Below are positions 44,737 through 54,007 of a stretch of DNA of 64,000 bases, in pieces. The notes below the pieces were generated by a model. That model did no database searches, was not told where the DNA came from, and was given only the letters and a program-made list of their open reading frames with translations. The position numbers and the translations under genes were made by a program. The stretch lies in NCBI GenBank assembly GCA_964446835.1, contig CAYUQT010000014.1:1-64000 (forward strand). The letters run 5' to 3'. The stretch is from CAYUQT01 sp964446835. Lineage in GTDB: Bacteria; Planctomycetota; Phycisphaerae; UBA1845; JAFGLZ01. The first letter of the stretch is position 1. Each line of letters begins with the position of its first letter.

Positions 44737-44854
44737 TCACGCCGCCCCATCCTCCACAATCCGGATCTCATCCTCTATCAGAGCGTAACGCTCGTAGCCG
44801 AGTCGGTCGATCCGACGCCTCGCGACATCAGGCGAGTTCCGGTTTCCTCTGGTG
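44737..44854 (-). pseudogene. Fragment of a restriction-modification C-terminal tail (B)
   Basis: Directly after the TIR gene stop, the minus strand encodes a segment ARRRIDRLGYERYALIEDE then IRIVEDGAA and a stop. It has the same IDxLxYExYxLxxDEIxIVE pattern as fragment A, 200 bases away. There is no start codon and no enzyme core. The two fragments differ in sequence, so they come from different genes or diverged copies rather than from one duplicated piece. Confidence 0.5.
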
Positions 44855-45949
44855 CTATGTCACAACGACTCTTGAGGCCGCTTGGAGATCAGCGTCACTG
44901 ATCCACCGTGCACGCACCAGGTTGCCAGTCCTGTTTCCAACGGAGTCTGTAACTGTTTCCGATCTCCGATTATCGTTCAGCGGCATGAAGAGGATTGTCT
45001 CCGCCTCCGGCTTCATGCTCTGCTGCGGATCGTAATCCTCCGTGTACAGTACCGATCGAGAAATGCGCACACTTCGGATAGCACCGTGGAACCCCTCGTC
45101 CTCTGCGTTTGGAGATCCTCCAATAGTCAAACTGTCGGCACTGTAGAACATCTGCGACGGCTTCGCTCTGGTCCGTTCCTGGAGCTTACCGTCGACGAAG
45201 AGGTATGCCAGCCCCAGAGAGCAGTCGAATGCTCCCGCAATGTGGATCCATCGCCCCTGAAGTCCTCGGATATTCTCCGGGCATTTCGCGACAACGGAGG
45301 GACGGGGTTGTCGATCGAGCCTCAATTGCACGTGAGGGTCAGCAAGATGTCGCCAGCGGAGAATGTACCCTGCACCGTTATGCTTGGCCTTTCGGATGAT
45401 GGCGGCATTGTCTTGCCCGCCGCCCAGGGCAAACACCCAAGCCTCGACCGTGAAGCTTCGTGGTTCCAGAGTCGGGTCATGCGGCACGACTACGTATCCA
45501 GCGTTGAACAACAAGAGGCACTTGGAGGCGTCAGGCTTTACCACCTTAAGGATTTCAGCGACCACATGCTCCATACCAAGTTCGGCATCCACAGAGATCT
45601 TGTCGGCAAGGGGCGGCGAATGGGACCGTACCTCCTCAACCGTAAGGTGATGCCGTATAGGCAGTATCAATTGTCCCTCGGATACTTCTCTCTGAACCAG
45701 CCCGTCAAGCTCCCGTTGTGGCCATGGTTTTCGAAAGAAGTCGTGGCTGAGAACAACCAGACCGAACTTCGATTTCGCCAATCCAGTGTCGATGGAGCTT
45801 CGTAGGCCGGCCCCAAGCTTCAGCGTGAATTCGTCGTACCAAACCCTCAATCCCTGTTTTCTAAGGGCATCCGCCAATGGCCTTACAAAGCTGTCCTTAT
45901 CTTCGCTTGCGTGTGAGATGAAGATGTCCCACTCGTACTCCTGTGGCAT
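44855..45949 (-). CDS. TIR domain - LamG domain fusion protein
   Basis: A 364-residue cytoplasmic protein. Residues about 6-125 are a bacterial TIR domain: WDIFISHASEDKDSFVRPLA, LRVWYDEFTLKLGAGLRSSI, and GLVVLSHDFFRKPWPQREL, whose Glu sits where the NADase glutamate is in catalytic bacterial TIRs. Residues about 138-350 are a LamG/concanavalin-type domain (FTVEAWVFALGG, WIHIAGAFD, YLFVDGKL, GAIRSVRISR). No signal peptide is present. I infer a sensor or effector that degrades NAD when its lectin-like half binds something. GAGGAGG precedes the ATG at 45949 and decides the start over one nine codons upstream. It is flanked by TA and RM remnants. Confidence 0.85.
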   Translation of the reverse strand: MPQEYEWDIFISHASEDKDSFVRPLADALRKQGLRVWYDEFTLKLGAGLRSSIDTGLAKSKFGLVVLSHDFFRKPWPQRELDGLVQREVSEGQLILPIRHHLTVEEVRSHSPPLADKISVDAELGMEHVVAEILKVVKPDASKCLLLFNAGYVVVPHDPTLEPRSFTVEAWVFALGGGQDNAAIIRKAKHNGAGYILRWRHLADPHVQLRLDRQPRPSVVAKCPENIRGLQGRWIHIAGAFDCSLGLAYLFVDGKLQERTRAKPSQMFYSADSLTIGGSPNAEDEGFHGAIRSVRISRSVLYTEDYDPQQSMKPEAETILFMPLNDNRRSETVTDSVGNRTGNLVRARWISDADLQAASRVVVT

Positions 45950-46330
45950 TCGGCATCCTCCTCGATGTTGTGACACAGAGTGGTTTCTGGTGAGGCATTA
46001 TACCGCTTGCCTCGATGCCGCAAGACCCCGGCGGAATCAGGGTAACTCCGAACCACCGGGGGCCCGTGGGCGCTGGGTTGTCAATCGTCGACCGAACCCC
46101 CGCCGCCATGGGCGGCCTTTCCATCATCGAGCCGCCGTGTGTCCAACTTGGCCCCTGAGTAGTGGTGGCCTCCCGCCATTCCTTCCTCTGAGGGCCTGGC
46201 ATTGGCAGGGGCGGGATCCTTTCGGGGGTGGCGGGTCGTGGGGTAGGATTGCGACAGCTACGTTCGTCTGTTGTGGATCCTGCGCATTGTGACATGCGCT
46301 GCGTCACCTTTCAGCCGGGAGCAAGACACG
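45950..46330. other. Intergenic region between divergent TIR and MBL genes
   Basis: This 381-bp gap separates the divergent TIR-LamG and tandem metallo-beta-lactamase genes. It holds the TIR promoter -10 box (45997-46002) and no supported gene. The plus-strand gene's promoter was not recognised. Confidence 0.5.
45997..46002 (-). promoter_or_regulatory. Consensus -10 box of the TIR-LamG gene
   Basis: On the minus strand the sequence is exactly TATAAT. TTGCGG 15 bases upstream is a possible but imperfect -35 box. The predicted transcript starts about 40 bases before the TIR ATG, suggesting constitutive expression. Confidence 0.55.
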
Positions 46331-48331
46331 ATGAACGCATCCGACTGGTCTCGCCGTGGGTTCATGCGTCGTATCGGGGCAGGGGCGATTGTGGGGGTGG
46401 GGCTTGAGGGGCGGTCGTTGGTGGCCGGGGAGTCGCCGCTGTCGAGTCGGCCGACGGATAGCCGTACCGGCCGGACCTCGGGGGCGGAACCTTTGATACG
46501 CTTGTCCGAGCACCTGTACGTCTATCCGGGGCCGATTCAGGTTGGCGTGCTGTATGACGGTGGCCGGGCGCTGCTGATTGACTGTGTAGCGGAGGGGTTG
46601 AACGATGCCCTGGCGAGTCTGGGCGTCAAGACGGTCGATCAGGTCCTGCTGACACACCACCATCGCGATCAGGCGTGCGGGGCGGCGGCCTTCGTTGATC
46701 GAGGGAGCCGTCTGGTGGTTCCGGCCTCCGAACGGGCCTTGATTGAGGCCCCGGCTTCCTACTGGAACGGTGCCGGAAGTCGCTGGAGCATCTATCAGTT
46801 TCACCCCTACCGTCTGGTGCCCACCGAGCCGGTTCGGGTGGGCGCGGTCGTGAAGGATTCGGACGTCCTGACCTGGGGTCCGGCCAAGATTTGGGTGCTG
46901 GCCACGCCGGGCCACACCGACGGCAGTGTGACGTACCTGGTCGAGGTCGACGGCCGGCGCGTCGCCTTCTGCGGCGATGCGATCTGCAACGAGGGCCAGG
47001 TGTGGGACCTCCATAGCCTTCAGAAGGGTTTTTCAAGGGGCGGGCAGAGTGTCGTCGACTACCACGGGTTCATGGGCAGCCGGGTCGAGTTGGTTCAGGG
47101 CTTGCAGCGGTTAAAGGAAGCGGCCCCCGATGTGCTGGTTCCGTCGCACGGGCGGATCATGACGGACCCGGGCAAGGCCATCGACGTGCTCAAGGACCGT
47201 CTGGACCACTGCTTCAGCCACTACGTGGCGATCTCGGCGCTGCGCTACTACTTCCCGAAGCTGTTCGAGGAATACGCGGGGCGTCCCGGGCAGATGGCGT
47301 TCGGGCGAACGAAACCTCCGCCGCCGTTCCTGCGTCATATCGGGACCAGTTGGGTCATCGTCTCGGAAAGCAAGGATGCGTTTGTCATCGACTGCGGCAG
47401 CGGCGAGGTGCTGCGAGCGATTCGGCAGATGATGGATCGCGGCGAGGTCCGCCGCGTCGAGGGGTTGTGGATCACGCACTACCACAACGACCACGTGGAC
47501 GCTGCCGCCGAGTTCCTGAAGACCCACGCGTGCCCCTGTATCACCGATCGCTTCGTGGCCAGGGTGATTTCGGATCCCATGGCGTGGCGCTTGCCGTGCG
47601 TCTCTCCGCAGGTGATTCGTGTGGATCGCCCCACGGCCGAGGGGGAATCGTGGACGTGGCAGGAATTCAAGATGACGGCGTACCATCTTCCCGGGCAGAC
47701 CCTCTATCACTCGGGCCTGCTGGTTGAAGGGCACGGGACGAAGATGTTCTTCGTCGGCGACTCGTTCACGCCTTCGGGGATCGACGACTATTGTGCGCTG
47801 AACCGGAACTGGCTGGGGCGCGGGGTGGGATTCGATCATTGCATCGATCTGATCGAGCAGCTCAAGTGCACGCATCTGTTCAACTGTCACGTGAACGAGG
47901 CCTTTGAGTTCACGGCCGACGAGTGTCGGTTCATGAAGGAGAACCTGGCACAGCGCGAGGCGATGTTCAGGGCGATGATGCCCTGGGACCACGCCAACTA
48001 CGGCATGGATGATTCGTGGGTGCGTTGTCATCCGTACGAGCAGAAGGTCAAGGCCGGGGGGCGTGTGAACATCGAGGTTGTTGTGACGAACCATTCGTCA
48101 CGGCCGCAGGAGGCCGAGTCGCGTTTGTGCCTTCCGCGGCGGTGGTCGGGGCAGGGCAGGGACACCGCATGGGGTCGCGTGACGATCGCGCCCAAGGCGG
48201 AGGGTGCGATATCTCACGAGCTGATTGTTCCGTCGTCTGTCGAACCCGGACGCGTGATCGTGCCGGTGGACGTGCGGTATGGATCGCGGCTGCTGCCGCT
48301 GTTTACCGAGGCGGTGGTCGTGGTTGGGTGA
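46331..48331 (+). CDS. Tat-exported tandem metallo-beta-lactamase protein
   Basis: A 666-residue protein with a twin-arginine signal (WSRRGFMRRIGAGAIVG). It has two metallo-beta-lactamase domains. The first (about residues 50-280) has VLLTHHHRDQACG, TPGHTDGSV and FCGDAIC; the usual final His of HxHxDH is Gln. The second (about 330-560) has an intact LWITHYHNDHVDAAAEF, HSGLLVEG and FVGDSFTP. A C-terminal beta-sandwich of about 100 residues follows (VNIEVVVTNHSSRP). The substrate is unknown; an exported lactone, ester or sugar sulfate is possible. It heads a plus-strand group with an esterase and a GH94-like enzyme. Confidence 0.8.
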   Translation: MNASDWSRRGFMRRIGAGAIVGVGLEGRSLVAGESPLSSRPTDSRTGRTSGAEPLIRLSEHLYVYPGPIQVGVLYDGGRALLIDCVAEGLNDALASLGVKTVDQVLLTHHHRDQACGAAAFVDRGSRLVVPASERALIEAPASYWNGAGSRWSIYQFHPYRLVPTEPVRVGAVVKDSDVLTWGPAKIWVLATPGHTDGSVTYLVEVDGRRVAFCGDAICNEGQVWDLHSLQKGFSRGGQSVVDYHGFMGSRVELVQGLQRLKEAAPDVLVPSHGRIMTDPGKAIDVLKDRLDHCFSHYVAISALRYYFPKLFEEYAGRPGQMAFGRTKPPPPFLRHIGTSWVIVSESKDAFVIDCGSGEVLRAIRQMMDRGEVRRVEGLWITHYHNDHVDAAAEFLKTHACPCITDRFVARVISDPMAWRLPCVSPQVIRVDRPTAEGESWTWQEFKMTAYHLPGQTLYHSGLLVEGHGTKMFFVGDSFTPSGIDDYCALNRNWLGRGVGFDHCIDLIEQLKCTHLFNCHVNEAFEFTADECRFMKENLAQREAMFRAMMPWDHANYGMDDSWVRCHPYEQKVKAGGRVNIEVVVTNHSSRPQEAESRLCLPRRWSGQGRDTAWGRVTIAPKAEGAISHELIVPSSVEPGRVIVPVDVRYGSRLLPLFTEAVVVVG

Positions 48332-48486
48332 AGGTGGGCAGAGCAGTTGAACGGGGCCCGGCCGAGGGTATTCTAGGTCATCCGTCGCGGGCGTGCGGCG
48401 TGACGGACGTGTTCATTCGGTGGGTCATGGGGGCCCACAACGGTTGGCGGTATCGATCCGCCGGGAAAGGGACAACGGTGACGTTC

Positions 48487-49380
48487 ATGGCGTTGAGACG
48501 ACTTGCGGTGTGTGTGGCGATGGTGGCGATGGGATTCTTCCGCATGGTGAGTGCGGCGGAGCCTCCGGTGGAACTGCTGTGGCCTGCCGGCGCGCCGGAT
48601 GCCAAGGGTGACAAGGAAGGCGACAAGCCTACGCTGACGGTCTTCCTGCCGGAGAAGGACACGGCCAACGGTTGCGCCGTGGTGGTATGTCCCGGCGGGG
48701 GCTACGGCGGCCTGGCGATCGGATACGAGGGGTACGATGTCGCCAAGTGGTTCAACAGCTTTGGCGTTGCGGGGTTCGTTCTGAAGTACCGCCATCGAGG
48801 CGTCGGGTACGGGCATCCCACACCCCTTCAGGACGCCCAGCGCGCCATCCGAACCGTGCGGGCACGCGGCAAGGAATGGAACGTGGACCCCGATCGGATC
48901 GGCATCCTGGGTTTCTCGGCGGGCGGTCATCTGACGTCGTCGGCCGGCACGCATTTCGACAAGGGTCGCCCCGAGGCGGACGATGCCATCGAGCGTGTCA
49001 GTTGCCGGCCGGACTTCCTGATTCTGGTCTATCCGGTCATCTCGCTGACCAAGCCGATCACGCACCAGGGCTCGAAGCGCAATCTCCTGGGCGATTCGCC
49101 CGATGCCAAGCTCGTCGAGCAGATGTCCAGTGAGTTGCAGGTGACGCCGGAGACGCCGCCGACGTTTCTCGTTCACGGCAACAACGATTCGGGGGTTCCT
49201 CCGGAGAACAGCGTTGAGTTCTACCTGGCCCTTCGCAGGGCCAAGGTGCCGGCGGAGATGCACATTTACGAGAAGGGGCAACACGGGTTCGGCCTTCGCA
49301 AGGAGCCCGGTCCGGTGTCGACATGGCCCGACCGCTGCTCCGAATGGATGAAGGCCCGCGGTCTGCTGAACAAGCGGTAG
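48487..49380 (+). CDS. Exported BD-FAE-type alpha/beta hydrolase (esterase)
   Basis: A 297-residue esterase. A signal peptide (about residues 1-24, ending VSAAEP) is followed by the oxyanion loop VVVCPGGGYGGLA, the nucleophile elbow GILGFSAGGHL (Ser), an Asp in FLVHGNNDSGVP and the His in KGQHGFGL. This is the axe-like/BD-FAE family, which removes acetyl or feruloyl groups from plant polysaccharides. The ATG at 48487 is used; a GTG nine bases upstream has a closer GGGAAAGGGA site and is an alternative. It sits between the tandem MBL and GH94-like genes on the same strand. Confidence 0.85.
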   Translation: MALRRLAVCVAMVAMGFFRMVSAAEPPVELLWPAGAPDAKGDKEGDKPTLTVFLPEKDTANGCAVVVCPGGGYGGLAIGYEGYDVAKWFNSFGVAGFVLKYRHRGVGYGHPTPLQDAQRAIRTVRARGKEWNVDPDRIGILGFSAGGHLTSSAGTHFDKGRPEADDAIERVSCRPDFLILVYPVISLTKPITHQGSKRNLLGDSPDAKLVEQMSSELQVTPETPPTFLVHGNNDSGVPPENSVEFYLALRRAKVPAEMHIYEKGQHGFGLRKEPGPVSTWPDRCSEWMKARGLLNKR

Positions 49381-49463
49381 GAAGAGGGAGACGGGATTCT
49401 GTGGGAGACCTCTGCCACGGTCCATTTCCCGGGCGCCGGCGGGCGTCTGGGGGGAGGGTGCCG

Positions 49464-52232
49464 ATGGTGTCTCTGTCGCTCGGGGCGTATCTCTGCGCGG
49501 GCATCCTTCTGACGGGGGGGAACGCCGAGGATTGCACCTCGACCTCGGCGATTCAGGCGACGGCGACCACTCGTGCGATCGCCCCCTTCAGCAGCCCCCA
49601 AGAGGCATTCGATCGTTTCCTCGACGAGTCCTGGCCGGCGTGTGGCGACGCTCGATACGGTGACGGGCACTTCGGTCGGTGGATCACCGACGACGGGGGG
49701 CGGCCGGCGTATGACTATCGGATCGATCAGACTCGCGATCCGCGTGCGACGTACGTTACCAGTGGGGGCGGATCGCGCGACCACTGGCACCTGATCGGCA
49801 ACGACCGAATCGTGGCCACCGCGCACAATGGCGGCTACGTGCAGCTTCACGACTGGACGCGCGGCGGCAGGGTCATCAATCGTTGGGATCCCGGGGGGCA
49901 GAACTACGCCGGTGGGTTCAAGTTCGTCGGTGTGGGGGGTCGGGCATTTTCCACACTCTGGCAAGGCCTTCCCGCAGATGCCCGACAGAGCCGCGTCTTC
50001 GGCATGGGCTACTTCAAGAAGGTCACCGTTGTGGGAGGCCTGAGCATTGAGGAGAGGATCGAGTCTCCGGCCGGGGACGATCCGGTGCTGCTCTCTGTGA
50101 CCACGGTGAGCCAGTGTGGTGACAAGGCGATCGATGTCACCGTGGTGGAGTTCTGGGATGCCAATCCTCATTTCCTGACACCGGGCCTGATCATGGGCGG
50201 GCGTCAGAGTGAGGTGGTTCAGCGGCAGCGATCGGAACTCAATCGCAAGTTCCTGATGGATGCGGGTTGGGACCCGTCGGACCGGCTGCTCAGCGTCGAT
50301 CTGTCGCCGGTGGATTCGGGGGGGCTGCCGGGGGCCGATCAGCCGGCGCAGGTTGACTATCACCCGAAGACGACGTTTCTGGCCGCGCTGGATCCGCTTC
50401 CGGACGGCTTTCGGGGATACGCGGCGGATCAGGACCTCTTCTTCGACGGTCGTGGGATCGAAACCCCTTGTCCGCCGGGTGTAAGCGGTGCGGCGGACGG
50501 GCATCTCTTCTCGAAGCGGTCGGCCTATGGCGGCAAGGCGGTCATGGCGATTCGACGAACGATTCGCCTGGCCCCCGGGCAGAAGGTGATATGGCGATAT
50601 CTCTTCGGCTATGCCCGCAAGGCCGAGATTCCCGGGGTGATCCGTCGTCACAGGGTGCCTGCCCGACCCGTTCGAAGTGCGGCGCTCGAGATGGTCGCGC
50701 CGGGGCTGGAATGGCTGGGTCGGGAGCTTCAGTGGCATTCGTACTATCTGCAGGCGGGGTCGCTGTATCAGGATCTATACCAGACGCATTTCGTGGATCA
50801 GGGGTCGGCCTATGGCTACCTTCAGGGGTTGAGCGGCGCTCACCGTGACTTCGCCCTGTTTACCCTTCCGATGGTCTACCTTCGAGCCGATCTGGCTCGG
50901 GACATGTTGCGGTTCAGCATGCGCTCGCAGGATGCGCGGACGGGGGCGCTGCCCTACGCACACATCGGGTGCGGGGCGGTTTCCGGGGCCGTGCTTCACG
51001 GTCAGAGCAGCGATCTGGACATGTTCTTCCTGTGGGCGTTTTCGGAATACCTGGCGGCCACGCGCGATCTGGAGTTTCTCAAGGAGCAGGTTCCGTTCTA
51101 TCCGCCGTCGGCCGGCGTTTCGGGCAGCGCCCTGGACCATGCGAGGGCGGCGTTGCGCCACCTCAAGCAGGGCGTCGGGTTGGGTCCGCATGGTCTTATC
51201 CGATGTGGTTCCGGAGACTGGAATGATGAGCTGCTGTCCCTGTCACCGAAACCAGCGGTGACGCAGCAGCGGGGCGAATCAGCGCTGAATGCGGGTCTTG
51301 CCACGGTGTCGCTGTCGGCGATGGCCGGGGCGATCGAAGCGGTAGAGCCGTCGTTTGCCGCGGAGCTGAGAGACCTGGCAGGGCGTCAGGGCCAGGCGCT
51401 CCGGTCGCTGTGGACGGGCGATTGGGTGGCTCGCGGCTATCTCGGCCAGGCCGACGATGTGCTGGGACGCGACAGGTTGTTCCTGGATGCTCAGCCGTTC
51501 GGAATATTGGGGGGCGTGTGGGACGACCGGCAACTGCGGCGGATGCTGGAGCGAATCGAGACGCTATGTGTCAGGCCCCAGCGGGTGGGCGCGATGTCTC
51601 TGGTTCCGCCGGTGAAGGGGGCCGTGGCGGATCCGGGGTCGGACACGAACGGGGGCACGTGGGCGGCGATTGATTCCTGGCTGGCCTGGGCGTGGTCGCG
51701 GGTGGATTCCAGGGCGGCGTGGGCGTTCTATCTGACGACCACATTGGCTGCCCGTGCCGAGGCCTATCCCGGCACGTGGTTTGGCGTATGGTCCGGTCCC
51801 GATTCGTACAACGCTTACAACCACGCTCGACCGGAGGGGACCTTCAGAATCCTCTACACGCCGATGACGGACTATCCGGTGATGAACATGAATCGGCATG
51901 CCGGTCCGTTATTGGATGCCATTCGATTTGCCGGGATCGAGCCGAGCGGCGGCCTGATCCGAATTGTCCCGCGGATTCCGCTGGACTCTTTCTCGATTCG
52001 GCTGCCTCTGATCGGTGCGGCGTATCTTCCGAATCGGCATCGGGGCCACTACGCTCCGATCGTCGCGGGGACCTTCCGGTTTGCGGTTCGGCCGCCGACC
52101 GGCCTGGACATTCAGAACGCCACACTGACCGTCAACGACATGAAGGTGCCGTTTCGCGTAGACGATGCGGGACTCGTCCGGTTCGAGGCGGTTGGCTCGC
52201 CGGGCCGGCGAATCACATGGAACCTCCGCTGA
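49464..52232 (+). CDS. Exported GH94-like glycosidase/phosphorylase
   Basis: A 922-residue protein with a signal peptide (about residues 1-22). The N-terminal beta-sandwich (about 30-330) and the alpha/alpha-barrel (about 420-830) match GH94-type enzymes such as cellobiose phosphorylase. QDLYQTHFVDQGSAYGYLQG, YAHIGCGAVSGAV, and SGDWNDELL, where the Asp of GDWND is the general acid in GH94, are visible. A C-terminal beta-sandwich closes the protein. Export is odd for a phosphorylase, so hydrolysis is possible. GGGGGAGGGTGCCG precedes the ATG at 49464, which sets the start. Confidence 0.75.
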   Translation: MVSLSLGAYLCAGILLTGGNAEDCTSTSAIQATATTRAIAPFSSPQEAFDRFLDESWPACGDARYGDGHFGRWITDDGGRPAYDYRIDQTRDPRATYVTSGGGSRDHWHLIGNDRIVATAHNGGYVQLHDWTRGGRVINRWDPGGQNYAGGFKFVGVGGRAFSTLWQGLPADARQSRVFGMGYFKKVTVVGGLSIEERIESPAGDDPVLLSVTTVSQCGDKAIDVTVVEFWDANPHFLTPGLIMGGRQSEVVQRQRSELNRKFLMDAGWDPSDRLLSVDLSPVDSGGLPGADQPAQVDYHPKTTFLAALDPLPDGFRGYAADQDLFFDGRGIETPCPPGVSGAADGHLFSKRSAYGGKAVMAIRRTIRLAPGQKVIWRYLFGYARKAEIPGVIRRHRVPARPVRSAALEMVAPGLEWLGRELQWHSYYLQAGSLYQDLYQTHFVDQGSAYGYLQGLSGAHRDFALFTLPMVYLRADLARDMLRFSMRSQDARTGALPYAHIGCGAVSGAVLHGQSSDLDMFFLWAFSEYLAATRDLEFLKEQVPFYPPSAGVSGSALDHARAALRHLKQGVGLGPHGLIRCGSGDWNDELLSLSPKPAVTQQRGESALNAGLATVSLSAMAGAIEAVEPSFAAELRDLAGRQGQALRSLWTGDWVARGYLGQADDVLGRDRLFLDAQPFGILGGVWDDRQLRRMLERIETLCVRPQRVGAMSLVPPVKGAVADPGSDTNGGTWAAIDSWLAWAWSRVDSRAAWAFYLTTTLAARAEAYPGTWFGVWSGPDSYNAYNHARPEGTFRILYTPMTDYPVMNMNRHAGPLLDAIRFAGIEPSGGLIRIVPRIPLDSFSIRLPLIGAAYLPNRHRGHYAPIVAGTFRFAVRPPTGLDIQNATLTVNDMKVPFRVDDAGLVRFEAVGSPGRRITWNLR

Positions 52233-52286
52233 ATTAGCAGACGTCATCGCGGAATCCGGGGCGGAGTGCCATCAGGGCCGCATCGC

Positions 52287-53969
52287 TCAGGGCGCCGGGT
52301 TCTGCTTCTCCTGGATATTGCCGGCCAGGGTGACGGCATCGGTGGGCGCCCCCTCGCCCAGCGTAACCGGCTTGTGGGCGCGGGTCAGGACGTTACCGAT
52401 CAGACTGATGCCTCGCGATTGGTTCCCGGTGGCCTCCAGAAACACCGAGGTGCCTTTAGCAGCGGTGCAGTTTCTCAGGAGGGCGTCTCGCACGTTGACG
52501 AATCGGAGGACGGCAGCTCCTTTGTCGTCTGGCGTCGCTCGAAGGGCGTCTATGTCGAGGCCGCAGACGTCGTCGCAGACGATCGCGTGGCCGAGGCGGC
52601 CCGGCGCGGAGGGGGACGGGGCGCCGCCGGGCGTCTGCCAGTTGGTCTTGTTGTCGTTCTCGGCGACGAGTCGCCAGAAGTTCGGACCGGCGGACAGGTG
52701 GATGTTCGAGAGAGACAGTCCGCTGACGTGGCGGCAGTACAGGCCGTAGGTCGGCAGGGCGTCGAACATGTCGGGGTCGGGGTACTCCTTGATGTTCTCG
52801 GGGACCGGCTGGTTCGAGGGACGGTAGGGGCCGCTGCCCTTGAAGACGATTCGGGTATCTGAGATGGACACGCCTTCGACCGGATGATCGGGGATTCCGG
52901 TGATCGTGCAGGAGAGCGAGGCCTCGGTGGCGACGATGTTGCTGATGGCGACGTTGCGGAGGGTGCCGGGCACGGGGGTCTTCATGTCGCGTCCGCGGTT
53001 GCCCAGACGGATGAAGATCGGGGCACGGACATTGACCATGGTGATGTTGGAGACCACAACACCGTCGATGTTCGAGCCGTCGACGCTTTCGAGGGCGATT
53101 CCGCCGCTGGCGGGCCGGTAGCCACCTCGCAGGCCGGTCATCACGCAGTTGCTAACCGCGATTCGTTTGAAATCGCCGCCCGACTCGGTACCCAGCTTGA
53201 AGGCATTGCAGACGGTGGAGAGATAGCAGTTGGTCACCGTGATGTTCTCGCACGAACGGCGCTGTCCGAGCGAGAAGCTGGCCTTGGGGACGATGGCGTC
53301 GTCGACCGACTCGATGTGGCAATCGGAGATGCGGACGTTCCGGCACGCGTCGGGATCGATGCCGTCGGCGTACGCGTTCAGGATGGTCACACCGCGGATC
53401 TGGACGTCATCGGTGCCGAGCAGGCTGATCGCGTAGTTCGGCGCGTTGAGGATGCGGATGTCCTTGATGTCGACGAAGCGGCATCGTTTCAGGGCGACCG
53501 CCTTGGGTCCATGGCGGTGCTGTCGGTTGCTGTCGATAGTGCCCGATCCGGCGATGCCGATGCGCTGGACGTCCTCGCCCCAGATCAGCGAATGATGGAA
53601 GAAGGTTGTCTCGCGGTCGGCTTCGTTCTTGAAATCGAGCTTCTCGTAGGGGTCGTAGTCGCGGTGGTCGGGGCTGCCCTTGATCGTCGCGCCGGCATCG
53701 AGCCACAGGCACACACCGGTCTTCAGGTGCAGGCTTCCGCAGAGATAGGTGCCGGGCGCGAGATACACGGTTCCGCCTCCGCCGGCGGAACAGGCGTCGA
53801 TGGCCTTCTGGACGGCGGCCGTGTCTTTGGCGGCACCGTCGCCGGTGGCGCCGAACTTCCGGACATTGAGGAATCCGTCGGGAACCTGCGCGGCGGCGAA
53901 ACCCGAGACACAGCCCAGGAGCAGAGAGGCCTTTGCGAGGACCCTTGGCCATACGATCGATTGGGACAT
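52287..53969 (-). CDS. GH28-like exported right-handed beta-helix protein
   Basis: A 560-residue secreted protein with signal peptide (about residues 1-28, ending GFAAAQ). The N-terminus LNVRKFGATGDGAAKDTAAVQKAIDA is the pectate-lyase-3 / polygalacturonase start. Many beta-helix coils follow, for example VTILNAYADGIDPDACRNV, ISDCHIESVDDAIVPKA and ITVTNCYLSTVCNAFKLGT. The GIDPD and DDAI pairs resemble the Asp pairs of GH28 polygalacturonases and rhamnogalacturonases. AAAGGAG precedes the ATG. It is 38 bases downstream of the hexuronate-type transporter gene, so the two form an operon for pectic sugar use. Confidence 0.85.
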   Translation of the reverse strand: MSQSIVWPRVLAKASLLLGCVSGFAAAQVPDGFLNVRKFGATGDGAAKDTAAVQKAIDACSAGGGGTVYLAPGTYLCGSLHLKTGVCLWLDAGATIKGSPDHRDYDPYEKLDFKNEADRETTFFHHSLIWGEDVQRIGIAGSGTIDSNRQHRHGPKAVALKRCRFVDIKDIRILNAPNYAISLLGTDDVQIRGVTILNAYADGIDPDACRNVRISDCHIESVDDAIVPKASFSLGQRRSCENITVTNCYLSTVCNAFKLGTESGGDFKRIAVSNCVMTGLRGGYRPASGGIALESVDGSNIDGVVVSNITMVNVRAPIFIRLGNRGRDMKTPVPGTLRNVAISNIVATEASLSCTITGIPDHPVEGVSISDTRIVFKGSGPYRPSNQPVPENIKEYPDPDMFDALPTYGLYCRHVSGLSLSNIHLSAGPNFWRLVAENDNKTNWQTPGGAPSPSAPGRLGHAIVCDDVCGLDIDALRATPDDKGAAVLRFVNVRDALLRNCTAAKGTSVFLEATGNQSRGISLIGNVLTRAHKPVTLGEGAPTDAVTLAGNIQEKQNPAP

Positions 53970-54007
53970 GAATACAGCTCCTTTGTCTTGCCTCGTGTGT
54001 CTTGGGG

